A stretch of DNA of 64,000 nt. Source: Shinella sp. H4-D48. GTDB lineage: Bacteria > Pseudomonadota > Alphaproteobacteria > Rhizobiales > Rhizobiaceae. The notes under the pieces were generated by a model that was given only the letters and a program-made list of their open reading frames with translations, was not told where the DNA came from and did no database searches. This document shows positions 33,299 through 41,809 of the stretch, in pieces (the stretch's first letter is position 1; every line of letters starts with the position of its first letter). Position numbers and translations under genes: made by a program. The DNA lies in assembly GCF_022637395.1 (NCBI RefSeq), contig NZ_CP093337.1:1844001-1908000 (forward strand), written 5' to 3'.

Positions 33299-34462
33299 TC
33301 AGATCCAGAAGAAGAAGAGTTCCAGCAGCGCATCCAGCGCCCGCGAGCGAAGGGGGCCGACAGCGACCGTTCCCGCAGTCTTCACCGGAACCTCGCGCAG
33401 CAGCTGTTTCTCGTTGGATATCCGGAGCGTGCCGACGGCCTGCCCCGGCTGGACAGGCGCCCGCAGCGGCCAGGTGTAGACCACGCGGGCGACCAGGCGC
33501 TGCGAATTGTCCTTCGGCAGGAAGACATCGACCTGCTCGCCAGCCACCAGCGGCACCTTGCCGCTTGCCCCGCCATAGACGCTCGCATCGGCAATCGTCT
33601 CGCCTTCGCGGAAGAGCGTACGCCGCTCGAAGGACGACAGTGCCCATTCGATGATCCGGCGCGATTCGTCGATGCGGACCTTGTCGTTCTCAAGCCCGCT
33701 CATGGCCAGCAGCAGGTGCTTGCCGTCGCGGTTGACCGCAGCGACGATGGAATAGCCACCCTCTTCGGAGAACCCCGTAACAAAGCCGGTCACGCCGATG
33801 TTCAGCGCCAGAAGCGGATTGCGGTTGCGCTGCGCGATCCTGTTCCACTCAAATTCCGGCTCGACAAAGTAACCCATCCGGTCTGGATAGGTCGTCTGGA
33901 GGTGGCGGGCGAGAGCCACCATCTCGCGCATCGTCACCTTGTTATCAGGGTTCGGCAGGCCGGTGGCATTGGCAAAGACCGAGCGTTCCAGCCCGAGCGC
34001 CCTCGCCTCCCTCGTCATGCGCTCGGCAAAGGCACTTTCCGAACCGGCCAGCCCCTCGGCGAGGATGATGCAGGCATCGTTGGCGAACTGCACCGCAATG
34101 CCGCGAATGAGGTCCTCGACGCGGATATTCGATTTCAGCGCGGCAAACATCGTCGAGGTGCGCGACGGCGCGCCGCCCGTGCGCCAGGCATATTCGCTGA
34201 CGGGATATTGCGTTTCCAGCGTGGTTTCGCCGGCCGCCAGAGCCTTGAAGACCGTCGCCATGGTCATCAGCTTGGCAAGCGAGGCGGCGGGCACCGGCTC
34301 GTCTTCAGCCCGTGCGAAAAGCACTGTGCCGGTCTCCGCCTCGATCAGGTAGACCTGCTTCGCCTTTACGTCGAAACCGGCCTGCGGCGCTGCAGACTGA
34401 GCCAGCGCGAAGCCCGGCATCAAGACGAGGAAAGCGAGAAGAATGAACAGACGATGATGCAT
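33299..34462 (-). CDS. D-alanyl-D-alanine carboxypeptidase-like protein with altered catalytic motifs
   Basis: This 387-residue protein has a signal peptide (residues about 1-22), an S11 peptidase domain and a PBP5 C-terminal beta domain ending in an amphipathic helix (ALDALLELFFFWI). The SxxK motif is intact (Ser61-Lys64 in ASLAKLM). The SxN motif is replaced: GIAVQFANDACI has Phe126 where E. coli PBP5 has the Ser of QSGNDAC. The KTG motif is VTG (Val228 in VTGFVTGFSEEGGY, against VDGLKTGHTDAAGY). Carboxypeptidase activity is therefore doubtful; it may bind peptidoglycan without cutting. It lies 71 bp after the RlpA gene on the same strand. Confidence 0.9.
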   Translation of the reverse strand: MHHRLFILLAFLVLMPGFALAQSAAPQAGFDVKAKQVYLIEAETGTVLFARAEDEPVPAASLAKLMTMATVFKALAAGETTLETQYPVSEYAWRTGGAPSRTSTMFAALKSNIRVEDLIRGIAVQFANDACIILAEGLAGSESAFAERMTREARALGLERSVFANATGLPNPDNKVTMREMVALARHLQTTYPDRMGYFVEPEFEWNRIAQRNRNPLLALNIGVTGFVTGFSEEGGYSIVAAVNRDGKHLLLAMSGLENDKVRIDESRRIIEWALSSFERRTLFREGETIADASVYGGASGKVPLVAGEQVDVFLPKDNSQRLVARVVYTWPLRAPVQPGQAVGTLRISNEKQLLREVPVKTAGTVAVGPLRSRALDALLELFFFWI

Positions 34463-34532
34463 GACGACTCCGGATGCCGTCACATTCCCATAGGCACGCG
34501 GCAATCGCAAACGGCTTTGATAACCGCTACGA

Positions 34533-35546
34533 TCAGCCGGCGTTATCGGCGAGTGCGGAAAGCGGCGTCAGTTTGCCGTCGATGGTGAGGATCGCGTCGA
34601 AAGCGCCGGAGGCATCACGCACGCGCTCGTCCGCATAAGCCGCTGCGTAGCTCGGATCTGCGGATAGCTGGGGCACGAAATTCGGACGCTCCATCGGCAT
34701 CGGCCCGATATCGGGCAGCGAAACGAACTGCTCCATCACCTGGAACGGCGTGCTTTCCTGGGCTGCGGTGTTGGCAAGCGCCGTCATCGCACTGCCCGTG
34801 GGAGCAGAAAGCGTGCCGGAACCGTCGCTCGGCAGCGAACGGCTGTCGGCGGACGCCACCATCACGCCCGTTGCAATCTGGCCGCCGGGATCGGCAGCGG
34901 GAACCCGCGAGCCCTTCGTGACATAGGATGCCATGAGATAGGGCATATCGTTGCCCTCGAGCGGCGCCTTGCCGACATATTGCACCCGGACCTTCGCCGT
35001 GCCGGTGCGTTTCATGTCGAGCAGGTCGGCCGTCTTGGAGGAGACGTCGATCACACGCCCTTCATGGAACGGGCCGCGGTCGTTGACGCGCACGACGACG
35101 GACGTACCGTTTTCCATGTTCGTGACGCGCGCATAGCTGGGCAGCGGAAATGTCGGATGCGCAGCGGACAGATGGTACTTGTCGTAGACCTCGCCATTGG
35201 CCGTACGGCGGCCATGGAAGGCGGAACCATACCAGGAAGCGAGCCCCGTCTTGTTGTAGCCCATCTCTTCCTTGGGCTGGTACCACTTGCCGCGCACCTG
35301 GTAGGCCTTGCCCACCTGATAGCGGCCACCGCCCTTGGGAACGGCCTGCCCCTCCTCGACGACGCGCGGACTTGCCTTCACGCCATATTCGGATTCGGCA
35401 AAGAATTCCTTGCTGCGGGGTTTCTTCTTGGTCGGCGCAGTCGTTGTCGCGCAGGCTGCAAGGCCCGCGCATACAAGCGGAATCGCGATGAACCGGAGGG
35501 CCGTGCCAAATCGGTTCACGGTGTTCTTGATGTCTTTATGTCCCAC
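34533..35546 (-). CDS. rlpA: RlpA-like septal ring lytic transglycosylase lipoprotein
   Basis: This protein (about 337 residues from a GTG at 35546) has a lipoprotein signal (PLVCAGLAAC lipobox) and the double-psi beta-barrel of RlpA: GLASWYGSAFHGRRTANGE, YDKYHLSAAHPTFPLPSYARV and VRVNDRGPFHEGRVIDVSS with the conserved Asp. RlpA cuts naked glycan strands during division. The C-terminal part is Pro/Ser/Ala-rich and lacks a recognisable SPOR domain. GTG at 35546 is preferred because an upstream GGGGACA can serve as ribosome-binding site; a second GTG nine codons on is possible. It lies just upstream of the carboxypeptidase-like gene, consistent with a cell-wall pair. Confidence 0.88.
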   Translation of the reverse strand: MGHKDIKNTVNRFGTALRFIAIPLVCAGLAACATTTAPTKKKPRSKEFFAESEYGVKASPRVVEEGQAVPKGGGRYQVGKAYQVRGKWYQPKEEMGYNKTGLASWYGSAFHGRRTANGEVYDKYHLSAAHPTFPLPSYARVTNMENGTSVVVRVNDRGPFHEGRVIDVSSKTADLLDMKRTGTAKVRVQYVGKAPLEGNDMPYLMASYVTKGSRVPAADPGGQIATGVMVASADSRSLPSDGSGTLSAPTGSAMTALANTAAQESTPFQVMEQFVSLPDIGPMPMERPNFVPQLSADPSYAAAYADERVRDASGAFDAILTIDGKLTPLSALADNAG

Positions 35547-35823
35547 GCCGCTATTGTCCCCGACGGTGTGCCAGCCTAACCCTGCCCCTGCAAAGTCGAC
35601 CGTCAATGCCACTCAGTAAATAACAGTGCGTTAATCATGCCAGCAACGTGGCGAAATTGCGAGCGAACGCCAAACTGCGGCGCGGCTTCCGCGAATTATG
35701 GTTTATGCGTGGTTAATATTGATGCGGTCGATGCGCGTGAATGCGCTGCGACACGGCACCGCGAACTGCCGGTAAAGTCGCTTGCAGAGATCACGGAGAA
35801 CAATGTTCTGAAGATTTCGCCGG

Positions 35824-35900
<77 letters not shown>

Positions 35901-36006
35901 TCCGTCCCGGCGATGGGGAGATACACGCATCTGAACTCTGCCGCAACAGCAAACGGTTGTTTTCGTGCGCTTGTGGATGAATTCTCCAGAACTGCTTTGC
36001 CTAGCG

Positions 36007-36504
36007 CTATTTCGCCTTGCGCATGGAGTCCACGAGTTCGTTCTGGATGCGATTGCCCGTGCGGATGCCGAGGCGCTTGACCGTGCCGCCGTTGAGTTCC
36101 AGCACATAGTCGATCGGCCCCCTGGAATCGATGATCGATTCGGAATGGGGCTCGGCGTTTTCCTTGATCGCGGTGATCTTGCCGTCCTTCGCGATGAACA
36201 GCATGTCGAGCGGGATATAGGTGTTCTTCATCCACATGAAGACCTGCCGCGTCTCGCCAAAGGCGAAGAGCATGCCGTGGTCCGACCCCATCTCGTGGCG
36301 GTGCATCAGGCCCTGCTCTCGCTGGCGTGGCGTTACGGCCAACTCAACCGTGAAGGCATGACTGCGGCCGTCGCGCGTGACGATGGTCAGCGGCTGGGTA
36401 TCGAACGTTTCCGCAGCCGAAACGCTAAAGGAAATCAGGAGAAAGAATGCCGCGAAAAACCCGGCCAGACGTGAAAGGCCTGCCATTCGCGCGCCGACAG
36501 CCAT
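36007..36504 (-). CDS. DUF192 family secreted protein
   Basis: This 165-residue protein has an N-terminal signal segment (about 1-30, ending FSVSAAETF) and a DUF192 domain: LTIVTRDGRSHAFTVELAVT, QREQGLMHRHEMGSDHGMLFAF, VFMWMKNTYIPLDMLFIAKDG and VLELNGGTVKRLGIRTGN. The family is widespread in bacteria and archaea and its function is unknown. Its ATG shares one base with the TGA of the cold-shock gene upstream (TGATG), so it is probably translationally coupled to it. Confidence 0.9.
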   Translation of the reverse strand: MAVGARMAGLSRLAGFFAAFFLLISFSVSAAETFDTQPLTIVTRDGRSHAFTVELAVTPRQREQGLMHRHEMGSDHGMLFAFGETRQVFMWMKNTYIPLDMLFIAKDGKITAIKENAEPHSESIIDSRGPIDYVLELNGGTVKRLGIRTGNRIQNELVDSMRKAK

Positions 36505-37082
36505 CAATGCGGCCTGTTGCCCGCAACCGGGAGATCCGGGTGGATTTCAGCCGCCATCAGGCCCTTCTCACCATCGCCGAAGCGTACCAGCACGACCTGG
36601 CCCGGCCGTAGTTCCGTCAGGCCGAAGCGGCGCAGGGTCTCCATATGAATGAAGATGTCTTCGGTGCCCTCGCCGCGCGTCAGGAAGCCGAAGCCCTTGG
36701 TACGGTTGAACCATTTTACCAGCACGCGCTCGAGCCCGCTCGATGGCGTGACCTGCACATGGGTGCGCACCGGTGGCATCTGCGAGGGATGCACGGCCGT
36801 CGACTGGTCCATGGACAGGATGCGGAAGGCCTGGTGTCCACGCTCACGCTTCTGGACGAGCGCGACGACGCGCGTACCTTCCAGAACGGTCTGATAGCCG
36901 TCACGGCGCAGGCAAGTCACGTGCAGGAGAATGTCCTGCATGCCGTTGTCGGGCACGATGAAGCCAAACCCCTTGGCGACGTCGAACCACTTGATGACCC
37001 CGGTGATCTCGATCAGATCAACGGCGTCATTGCTCTGGTCATCACGCTCCGTGATTTCCTTTGAAGACACCCTGTCTGCCAT
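36504..37082 (-). CDS. Twin cold-shock-domain protein
   Basis: This 192-residue protein contains two cold-shock domains. The first (about 25-92) has GVIKWFDVAKGFGFIVPD and DILLHVTCLRRDG; the second (about 115-182) has VLVKWFNRTKGFGFLTRGEG and DIFIHMETLRRFG. The RNP1-like KGFGF and the RNP2-like (L/F)(L/I)H are conserved in both, so it should bind single-stranded RNA or DNA. Double-domain CSPs of this size are typical of alphaproteobacteria. The N-terminal 24 residues are acidic. It is followed by the coupled DUF192 gene. Confidence 0.94.
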   Translation of the reverse strand: MADRVSSKEITERDDQSNDAVDLIEITGVIKWFDVAKGFGFIVPDNGMQDILLHVTCLRRDGYQTVLEGTRVVALVQKRERGHQAFRILSMDQSTAVHPSQMPPVRTHVQVTPSSGLERVLVKWFNRTKGFGFLTRGEGTEDIFIHMETLRRFGLTELRPGQVVLVRFGDGEKGLMAAEIHPDLPVAGNRPH

Positions 37083-37277
37083 GATCTGCCAGCCCCTCGT
37101 TTACGCGTCACATGAGTTACGGTTAACTGATTCTTGAGAATAAGAATAACATTGTCCCGATGCGACTGCGCAAGCCCCCTTGAAACTTTTGCCGGCTGCA
37201 TTGGTAGCCTTCAAGGCTTGCCTGAGGCTGACAAAACCATAACCTTCCGCTTGATCCCGGGTTCAGAGGACATTTTC

Positions 37278-37718
37278 ATGCGTTATCTTCACACGATGGT
37301 TCGCGTCAAAGACATCGACCAGTCCCTCCACTTCTACTGCACGCTCTTCGGGCTTGAGGAAGTTCGCCGGTACGAAAACGAGAAGGGCCGCTTCACTCTC
37401 ATCTTCCTCGCCGCCCCCGCGGATGTCGAGGCGGCGCGCGCGAACGCTGCGCCTTGCCTTGAACTCACTTATAACTGGGACAGCGAGGATTACGCCGGCG
37501 GGCGCAATTTCGGCCACCTCGCCTATGAGGTCGATGATATCTATGCCATCTGCCAGAAGCTGATGGACAATGGAGTCGTCATCAACCGCCCGCCGCGTGA
37601 TGGCCATATGGCGTTCGTGCGCTCGCCGGACGGCATCTCCATCGAGATTCTGCAGAAGGGCGAAAACCTTGCGCCGGCCGAACCCTGGGCGTCGATGCAG
37701 AATACCGGCAACTGGTAA
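37278..37718 (+). CDS. gloA: Lactoylglutathione lyase (glyoxalase I)
   Basis: This 146-residue enzyme converts the hemithioacetal of methylglyoxal and glutathione to lactoylglutathione. The four metal ligands align with the E. coli enzyme: His5 (RYLHTMVRV), Glu62 (LELTYNWD), His80 (NFGHLAYEV) and Glu123 (SIEILQKGE). The ATG at 37278 gives the standard MRYLHTM start; GTTCAGAGGA lies upstream. It is read divergently from the cold-shock gene. Confidence 0.96.
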   Translation: MRYLHTMVRVKDIDQSLHFYCTLFGLEEVRRYENEKGRFTLIFLAAPADVEAARANAAPCLELTYNWDSEDYAGGRNFGHLAYEVDDIYAICQKLMDNGVVINRPPRDGHMAFVRSPDGISIEILQKGENLAPAEPWASMQNTGNW

Positions 37719-38048
37719 TTCGCACCAAGCGCAAGCCCCGGGCAAACCCCGGGCCTTAAGGGTAACACCGTCAGACCATCGTTTCGCCGTATTCGGCCGG
37801 GATTTCTTGTCCTTCCGGCCGTTCTTCAAGCGTAACGCGGCGATTCGGGCCTTTGTTCGGCCGGATTGCGCCCATTTGCGCTCACGGCACCTGACGCTCC
37901 AGCCTTTACACCACCGGCTGAAGCGCTAACATCGCGGCAACCGCAGCTTGGCCAAAAGGCTTTCTCGACTGCGGTTGCGACTGTTTGAAGAATTGGCCTT
38001 TCCGGCGGCAAGATCGGAGGCCCGAACGTCGAAAGCGGGGGAAAGCCT
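37719..38048. other. Intergenic region between gloA and the M15 peptidase gene
   Basis: This 330-bp region contains, just after gloA, an imperfect hairpin (AAGCCCCGGG with CCCGGGCCTT, one mismatch, about 37733-37757) that has no T tract and may be a weak terminator. The rest shows no frame with coding character on either strand. A purine-rich GGGGGAAAG at 38037-38045 serves as the ribosome-binding site of the next gene. Confidence 0.5.
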
Positions 38049-39323
38049 TTGCAGGACATGCAAGGAAAGTGGCCCGGCCTCAAGACGCTGCGGTATGGAT
38101 TGCTGCTGGCCGTCTCGGTCGCCACACTCTCGGGCTGCGTTTCCGCAGTCTCTACAGATTTGCGTGCGGACAACGTGACCGCCCGGGAAAAAGACGACAC
38201 CGTCGCCGCGAGCGGCGAGGAAACGACCACGCCTGTCGTCGCCGCAGCGGCGTCTGCCGAGGCTGCGGCCGATCCGGCCGCGACCGGTCAACAGGCGGAG
38301 AAGGCCGAGATGGCGGGCCTCGTCATGCAGCCCGCTTCGCTCGATGCGAACAGGGCCAGCATCTATTCCAATGGTGGCCAGGTGACGCCGTCGGGAACCG
38401 CCTATGGAGCTGAGAGGACCGGCACCAATCCGGCAACGACGAGCCTCTACGCCGCGGGCGCCGCGCAGGCGACCGAGGTGGGCGGGCGCCTGCCGGTCGA
38501 GGACATGCCGCAGGTCGGCGCATACGCGCAGCCATTGGCTGATGGCGAGCAGGCGCTTGTCTTGCCGGAGACCGGTCCGATCCCGAAGACAGCGCGCACG
38601 GCGCTCGTCGCGGAACCGCAGAACCTCAACGCTGCCGAAATGGCGATTGCCGCCGAAGAAGGCACGAACAATCTTGCCGCCACTGTGGGCAGCGTGCCGG
38701 AAACGCAGACCGGAAAGCGCAAGCAGGTCACCCTCGCCTCACTCTTTGCTAACAAGCGGGATGCGGCGAAGGAGGAATTCAACGGCGAGCGCTTCGCCAC
38801 GCAACAGCGTCGGGTGCTGAACCGCGACACCGCCGGCACGACTCAGAAGGCGTCACTGGGAACCCTGCCTGGCGTTTCCACCGCCAACGCGATGTTCTCG
38901 ACGAACCATTCGGAATCCGACGAAGTCGAAGATGACGCGCCGCAGTTCAAGGAAGTGGCCTCGCTGGCCGGTCTTGCCCGCCTGGCGCCGAACGGCCTGT
39001 GGCTGCAGACCGAGAAGGTCAAGACCGGCTGTTTCAAGCCTGAACTGCTGCAGGTTCTCAAGAAGATCGAGCACCATTACGACAAGCCCATCATCGTCAC
39101 ATCCGGCTTGCGCGATGTGAAGGTCAACCGTGCAAAGCAATCGCTGCACACGCGGTGCGAGGCGGCCGATATCCAGATTGCCGGTGTAAGCAAATGGGAA
39201 CTCGCCGAATATCTGCGCAGCATGCCCGGCCGCGGCGGTGTGGGCACCTACTGCCATACGGAGTCTGTTCATATCGACATTGGCCCCGAGCGCGACTGGA
39301 ACTGGCGCTGCCGGCGCAAGTAG
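38049..39323 (+). CDS. M15-family peptidase lipoprotein (zinc D-Ala-D-Ala carboxypeptidase-like)
   Basis: This 424-residue lipoprotein has a signal with lipobox (VATLSGC at about 25-31), a long low-complexity Ala/Thr/Glu-rich region (about 35-300) and a C-terminal Peptidase_M15_3 domain. Zinc ligands are seen in QSLHTRCEAADIQ (His367, Asp374) and CHTESVHIDIG (His408). Such domains trim peptidoglycan peptides. A TTG start at 38049 is favoured because GGGGGAAAG is 6 nt upstream; an ATG three codons later is the alternative. A terminator follows, then the tRNA-Glu genes. Confidence 0.88.
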   Translation: MQDMQGKWPGLKTLRYGLLLAVSVATLSGCVSAVSTDLRADNVTAREKDDTVAASGEETTTPVVAAAASAEAAADPAATGQQAEKAEMAGLVMQPASLDANRASIYSNGGQVTPSGTAYGAERTGTNPATTSLYAAGAAQATEVGGRLPVEDMPQVGAYAQPLADGEQALVLPETGPIPKTARTALVAEPQNLNAAEMAIAAEEGTNNLAATVGSVPETQTGKRKQVTLASLFANKRDAAKEEFNGERFATQQRRVLNRDTAGTTQKASLGTLPGVSTANAMFSTNHSESDEVEDDAPQFKEVASLAGLARLAPNGLWLQTEKVKTGCFKPELLQVLKKIEHHYDKPIIVTSGLRDVKVNRAKQSLHTRCEAADIQIAGVSKWELAEYLRSMPGRGGVGTYCHTESVHIDIGPERDWNWRCRRK

Positions 39324-39372
39324 CGCCATCGCCGCCGTAAACAGCTGAGATCGCTCAGCTTTCAAGACATGG

Positions 39373-39404
39373 AGGCCGCCGTTGAGGTGGCCTTTCATTT
39401 TTTT
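39373..39404 (+). terminator. Terminator after the M15 peptidase gene
   Basis: An 8-bp stem with one G-T pair (AGGCCGCC at 39373-39380, GGTGGCCT at 39386-39393) has a 5-nt loop and is followed by TTCATTTTTTT. A smaller hairpin, AGCTGAG (39343-39349) with CTCAGCT (39354-39360), precedes it. Together they separate the peptidase gene from the tRNA-Glu cluster. Confidence 0.85.
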
Positions 39405-39424
39405 GTCACAACGGCTTTTTCCCG

Positions 39425-39453
39425 CTTGCGGAACCGAAAACGCCCTTCTATAA
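39425..39453 (+). promoter_or_regulatory. Promoter of tRNA-Glu copy 1
   Basis: A -35 element CTTGCG (39425-39430) and a -10 element CTATAA (39448-39453) are 17 bp apart, a good match to alphaproteobacterial housekeeping promoters (CTTGAC-N17-CTATAT). It lies 15 bp upstream of the tRNA. Confidence 0.7.
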
Positions 39454-39467
39454 GACGCCCACCGCAC

Positions 39468-39542
39468 GCGCCCTTCGTCTATCGGTTAGGACGTCAGATT
39501 TTCATTCTGAAAAGAGGGGTTCGACTCCCCTAGGGCGTGCCA
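39468..39542 (+). tRNA. tRNA-Glu (anticodon TTC), copy 1 of 3
   Basis: The 75-nt sequence folds as tRNA-Glu: acceptor GCGCCCT with AGGGCGT (first pair G-T), D arm GTCTATCGGTTAGGAC, anticodon stem TCAGA/TCTGA with loop TTTTCAT giving TTC, T loop TTCGACT, and an encoded GCCA end. It is identical in sequence to copies 2 and 3. Confidence 0.96.
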
Positions 39543-39635
39543 CGGCTCTTCTCTCCCGTCCCATATTTGTATCGCGCCATCATCCGGAGCCGTGCGTTCG
39601 GCATTGAAAAAGTTGCGACTTACGGCATTTTTCGT

Positions 39636-39664
39636 CTTGCGCATCCGGCCGGTCCTGATTAGAA
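39636..39664 (+). promoter_or_regulatory. Promoter of tRNA-Glu copy 2
   Basis: The -35 CTTGCG (39636-39641) and the -10 TTAGAA (39659-39664) are 17 bp apart, the same geometry as at copy 1. The leader AGACGCCCACCGCAC after the -10 is shared with the other two copies. Confidence 0.6.
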
Positions 39665-39678
39665 GACGCCCACCGCAC

Positions 39679-39753
39679 GCGCCCTTCGTCTATCGGTTAG
39701 GACGTCAGATTTTCATTCTGAAAAGAGGGGTTCGACTCCCCTAGGGCGTGCCA
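39679..39753 (+). tRNA. tRNA-Glu (anticodon TTC), copy 2 of 3
   Basis: This copy is base-for-base the same as copy 1, 211 bp downstream of it. CCA is encoded. It has its own promoter-like elements at 39636-39664 and no terminator of its own, so read-through from copy 1 is also possible. Confidence 0.96.
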
Positions 39754-39848
39754 CGGTTCTTCCCTCAGAAACTTTTCGTTCCTTGTTCGAGCTTGCTCTG
39801 CGGCCTTTGTTTGAGGGCAAGAAAAATAGAAAAATCCTGCATTTAGGG

Positions 39849-39877
39849 CTTGCACGAATCCGCTGTCCTGATTAGAA
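39849..39877 (+). promoter_or_regulatory. Promoter of tRNA-Glu copy 3
   Basis: The -35 CTTGCA (39849-39854) and the -10 TTAGAA (39872-39877) are 17 bp apart, again at the same distance from the tRNA as in the other copies. Confidence 0.6.
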
Positions 39878-39891
39878 GACGCCCACCGCAC

Positions 39892-39966
39892 GCGCCCTTC
39901 GTCTATCGGTTAGGACGTCAGATTTTCATTCTGAAAAGAGGGGTTCGACTCCCCTAGGGCGTGCCA
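39892..39966 (+). tRNA. tRNA-Glu (anticodon TTC), copy 3 of 3
   Basis: This is the third identical copy, 213 bp after copy 2, with CCA encoded. It ends 34 bp before the convergent recJ stop codon. Confidence 0.96.
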
Positions 39967-40000
39967 CGGTCCTCTCCCATATTTCCACAAACAGCTGCGC

Positions 40001-41809
40001 TCAGAATACCTTTGCGGCATCCAGAATACGAAACTGTATGCGGCGGTTGCCCTGCCAGCTGTCGGCTGAAAGCGTGCCGGCGAAATGCACCGCCTGCCCG
40101 CGTTCCTTCGTCAGGAAAAGACCGAGATCGGCTTCCGCTGCGCGAAACGCCATGGCGTCGAGACGACCACCATCAGGGCCTTCCAGGCTGACGCGCAAGT
40201 GATTGACGCCGACGGGTCGCACATCGCGGATCCGATGCGCCGGCAAGGCGAAGATCGGTTGCGGATGTCCGGACCCGTAAGGCCCCGCCTGTTCCAGCTG
40301 ATCGGCAAGCGCGAGCGTCGCGCCGCTGGCGCTGAGCGCGCCGTCGATCTTCAGCGTTTCCACCGCCACGAGATCGCGCACGACACGCTCGGCACGCTCC
40401 TCGAAGAAACTGCGCAGCCGGCCAAGGTTGGCGCGCTCCACGGTGAGGCCTGCCGCCATGGCATGCCCACCGCCCTTGACAAGAATGCCCTCATCCACTG
40501 CCGCACGCACCATGCGCCCAAGATCGAACCCGCTGACCGAGCGGCCTGAGCCCGTACCCTTGCCGGATGGATCGAAGGCGATGGCGAAGGCCGGCCGCCG
40601 GAACCGGTCCTTGAGACGGGAGGCAAGTAGGCCAACGACGCCGGGATGCCACCCCTCGCGGGCTGTGATGATCACGGAAGCGTTCTCTCCTGTGCCGTAT
40701 TCCGCCTGCGCCTCTGCCTCCGCCTCCGCCAGCATGGCCGCCTCCATCGCCTGACGCTCGCGGTTGAGTTCGTCCAGTTGGCGGGCGATGCGCTCGGCCT
40801 CGCCGGGCTCATCGATGGTGAGGAGCCGGCTACCGAGCGCCGCGTCCCCGATGCGCCCACCAGCATTGATGCGGGGGCCGACGAGGAAGCCGAGATGATA
40901 GGGTGTCACGGGCCCGCCGATGCCGGCCTGCTTGAGCAACGCAGTCAATCCCGCGTTGCCAAGATGACGGGCGGCGACGAGGCCCTTTACGACATAGGCA
41001 CGGTTCAGGCCCTTGAGCGGTACGACATCGCAAACCGTCGACAGCGCTACGATATCGAGCATGGACAAAAGATCGAACGTCCCCGCGCGGGCATCGCCAC
41101 GCCCTCGCAGAAGCCGCTGCAGGGCGACCAGCACGAGGAAGACGACGCCGGCGGCCGACAGGTGCCCCTGCCCCGATAGATCGTCTTCACGGTTCGGATT
41201 GACCAGGGCAAGCGCGGGCGGCAGGTCCACGCCCACCTGATGGTGGTCGATCACCACGACATCCACGCCGCGTTCGCGCGCCACGGCAAGCGACTCGTGG
41301 CTGGTTGAGCCACAATCGACTGTCACGATCAGTTGTGCGCCGCGTTCGATCAACTGGTCGATCGCCGTCGGATTGGGGCCATAACCTTCGAAAATGCGGT
41401 CGGGAATGTAGATTTCGGCCTCGATGCCGAAATGCACGAGGAAACGGTAAAGCAGTGCGGACGAGGATGCCCCATCGACATCGTAATCGCCGAAGATCGC
41501 CACACGCTCCCGATTGGCAATGGCGCGCGCCAGCCGCTCGGTGGCCGCTTCACAGTCCAACAGGCTATAGGGTTCCGGCATCAGCCGGCGCAATGTCGGG
41601 TCCAGAAATTCGAGCGCGTTTTCAAACGGTACGCCGCGACCAGCCAGCACCCGGCTGATCAGGTCCGGCAGGCCGTGGGTCTGGCTCATCGCCAGTGCGC
41701 GGTTTTCTCCCGCCTGATCGAGCCGCGCCATCCAGCGCTGCCCGGTCGCAGAGCGCTCGACACCGAGAAAGGCGCGGGTGACGGGATCGGCGTTTTCCAA
41801 CATGCTCAT
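40001..41809 (-). CDS. recJ: Single-stranded-DNA-specific exonuclease RecJ
   Basis: This 602-residue 5'-3' exonuclease acts in recombination, mismatch repair and processing of stalled forks. DHH-superfamily motifs are present: FGDYDVDGASSSALL, IVTVDCGS, VIDHHQVG and the DHHA1 motif region VKGGGHAMAAGLTVE, followed by the C-terminal OB domain. The ATG at 41809 (MSMLENADPVTRAF) is preferred over a 16-codon upstream extension, which is unlike the family. It converges on the tRNA-Glu cluster. A degenerate hairpin repeat (41877-41902) lies just upstream. Confidence 0.95.
   Translation of the reverse strand: MSMLENADPVTRAFLGVERSATGQRWMARLDQAGENRALAMSQTHGLPDLISRVLAGRGVPFENALEFLDPTLRRLMPEPYSLLDCEAATERLARAIANRERVAIFGDYDVDGASSSALLYRFLVHFGIEAEIYIPDRIFEGYGPNPTAIDQLIERGAQLIVTVDCGSTSHESLAVARERGVDVVVIDHHQVGVDLPPALALVNPNREDDLSGQGHLSAAGVVFLVLVALQRLLRGRGDARAGTFDLLSMLDIVALSTVCDVVPLKGLNRAYVVKGLVAARHLGNAGLTALLKQAGIGGPVTPYHLGFLVGPRINAGGRIGDAALGSRLLTIDEPGEAERIARQLDELNRERQAMEAAMLAEAEAEAQAEYGTGENASVIITAREGWHPGVVGLLASRLKDRFRRPAFAIAFDPSGKGTGSGRSVSGFDLGRMVRAAVDEGILVKGGGHAMAAGLTVERANLGRLRSFFEERAERVVRDLVAVETLKIDGALSASGATLALADQLEQAGPYGSGHPQPIFALPAHRIRDVRPVGVNHLRVSLEGPDGGRLDAMAFRAAEADLGLFLTKERGQAVHFAGTLSADSWQGNRRIQFRILDAAKVF

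Noticed and set aside
39468-39966. The regularly spaced 75-bp repeats considered as a CRISPR-like array
   Set aside because: The repeats are complete tRNA-Glu genes with CCA ends; the spacers are about 136-138 bp, and there are no cas genes.
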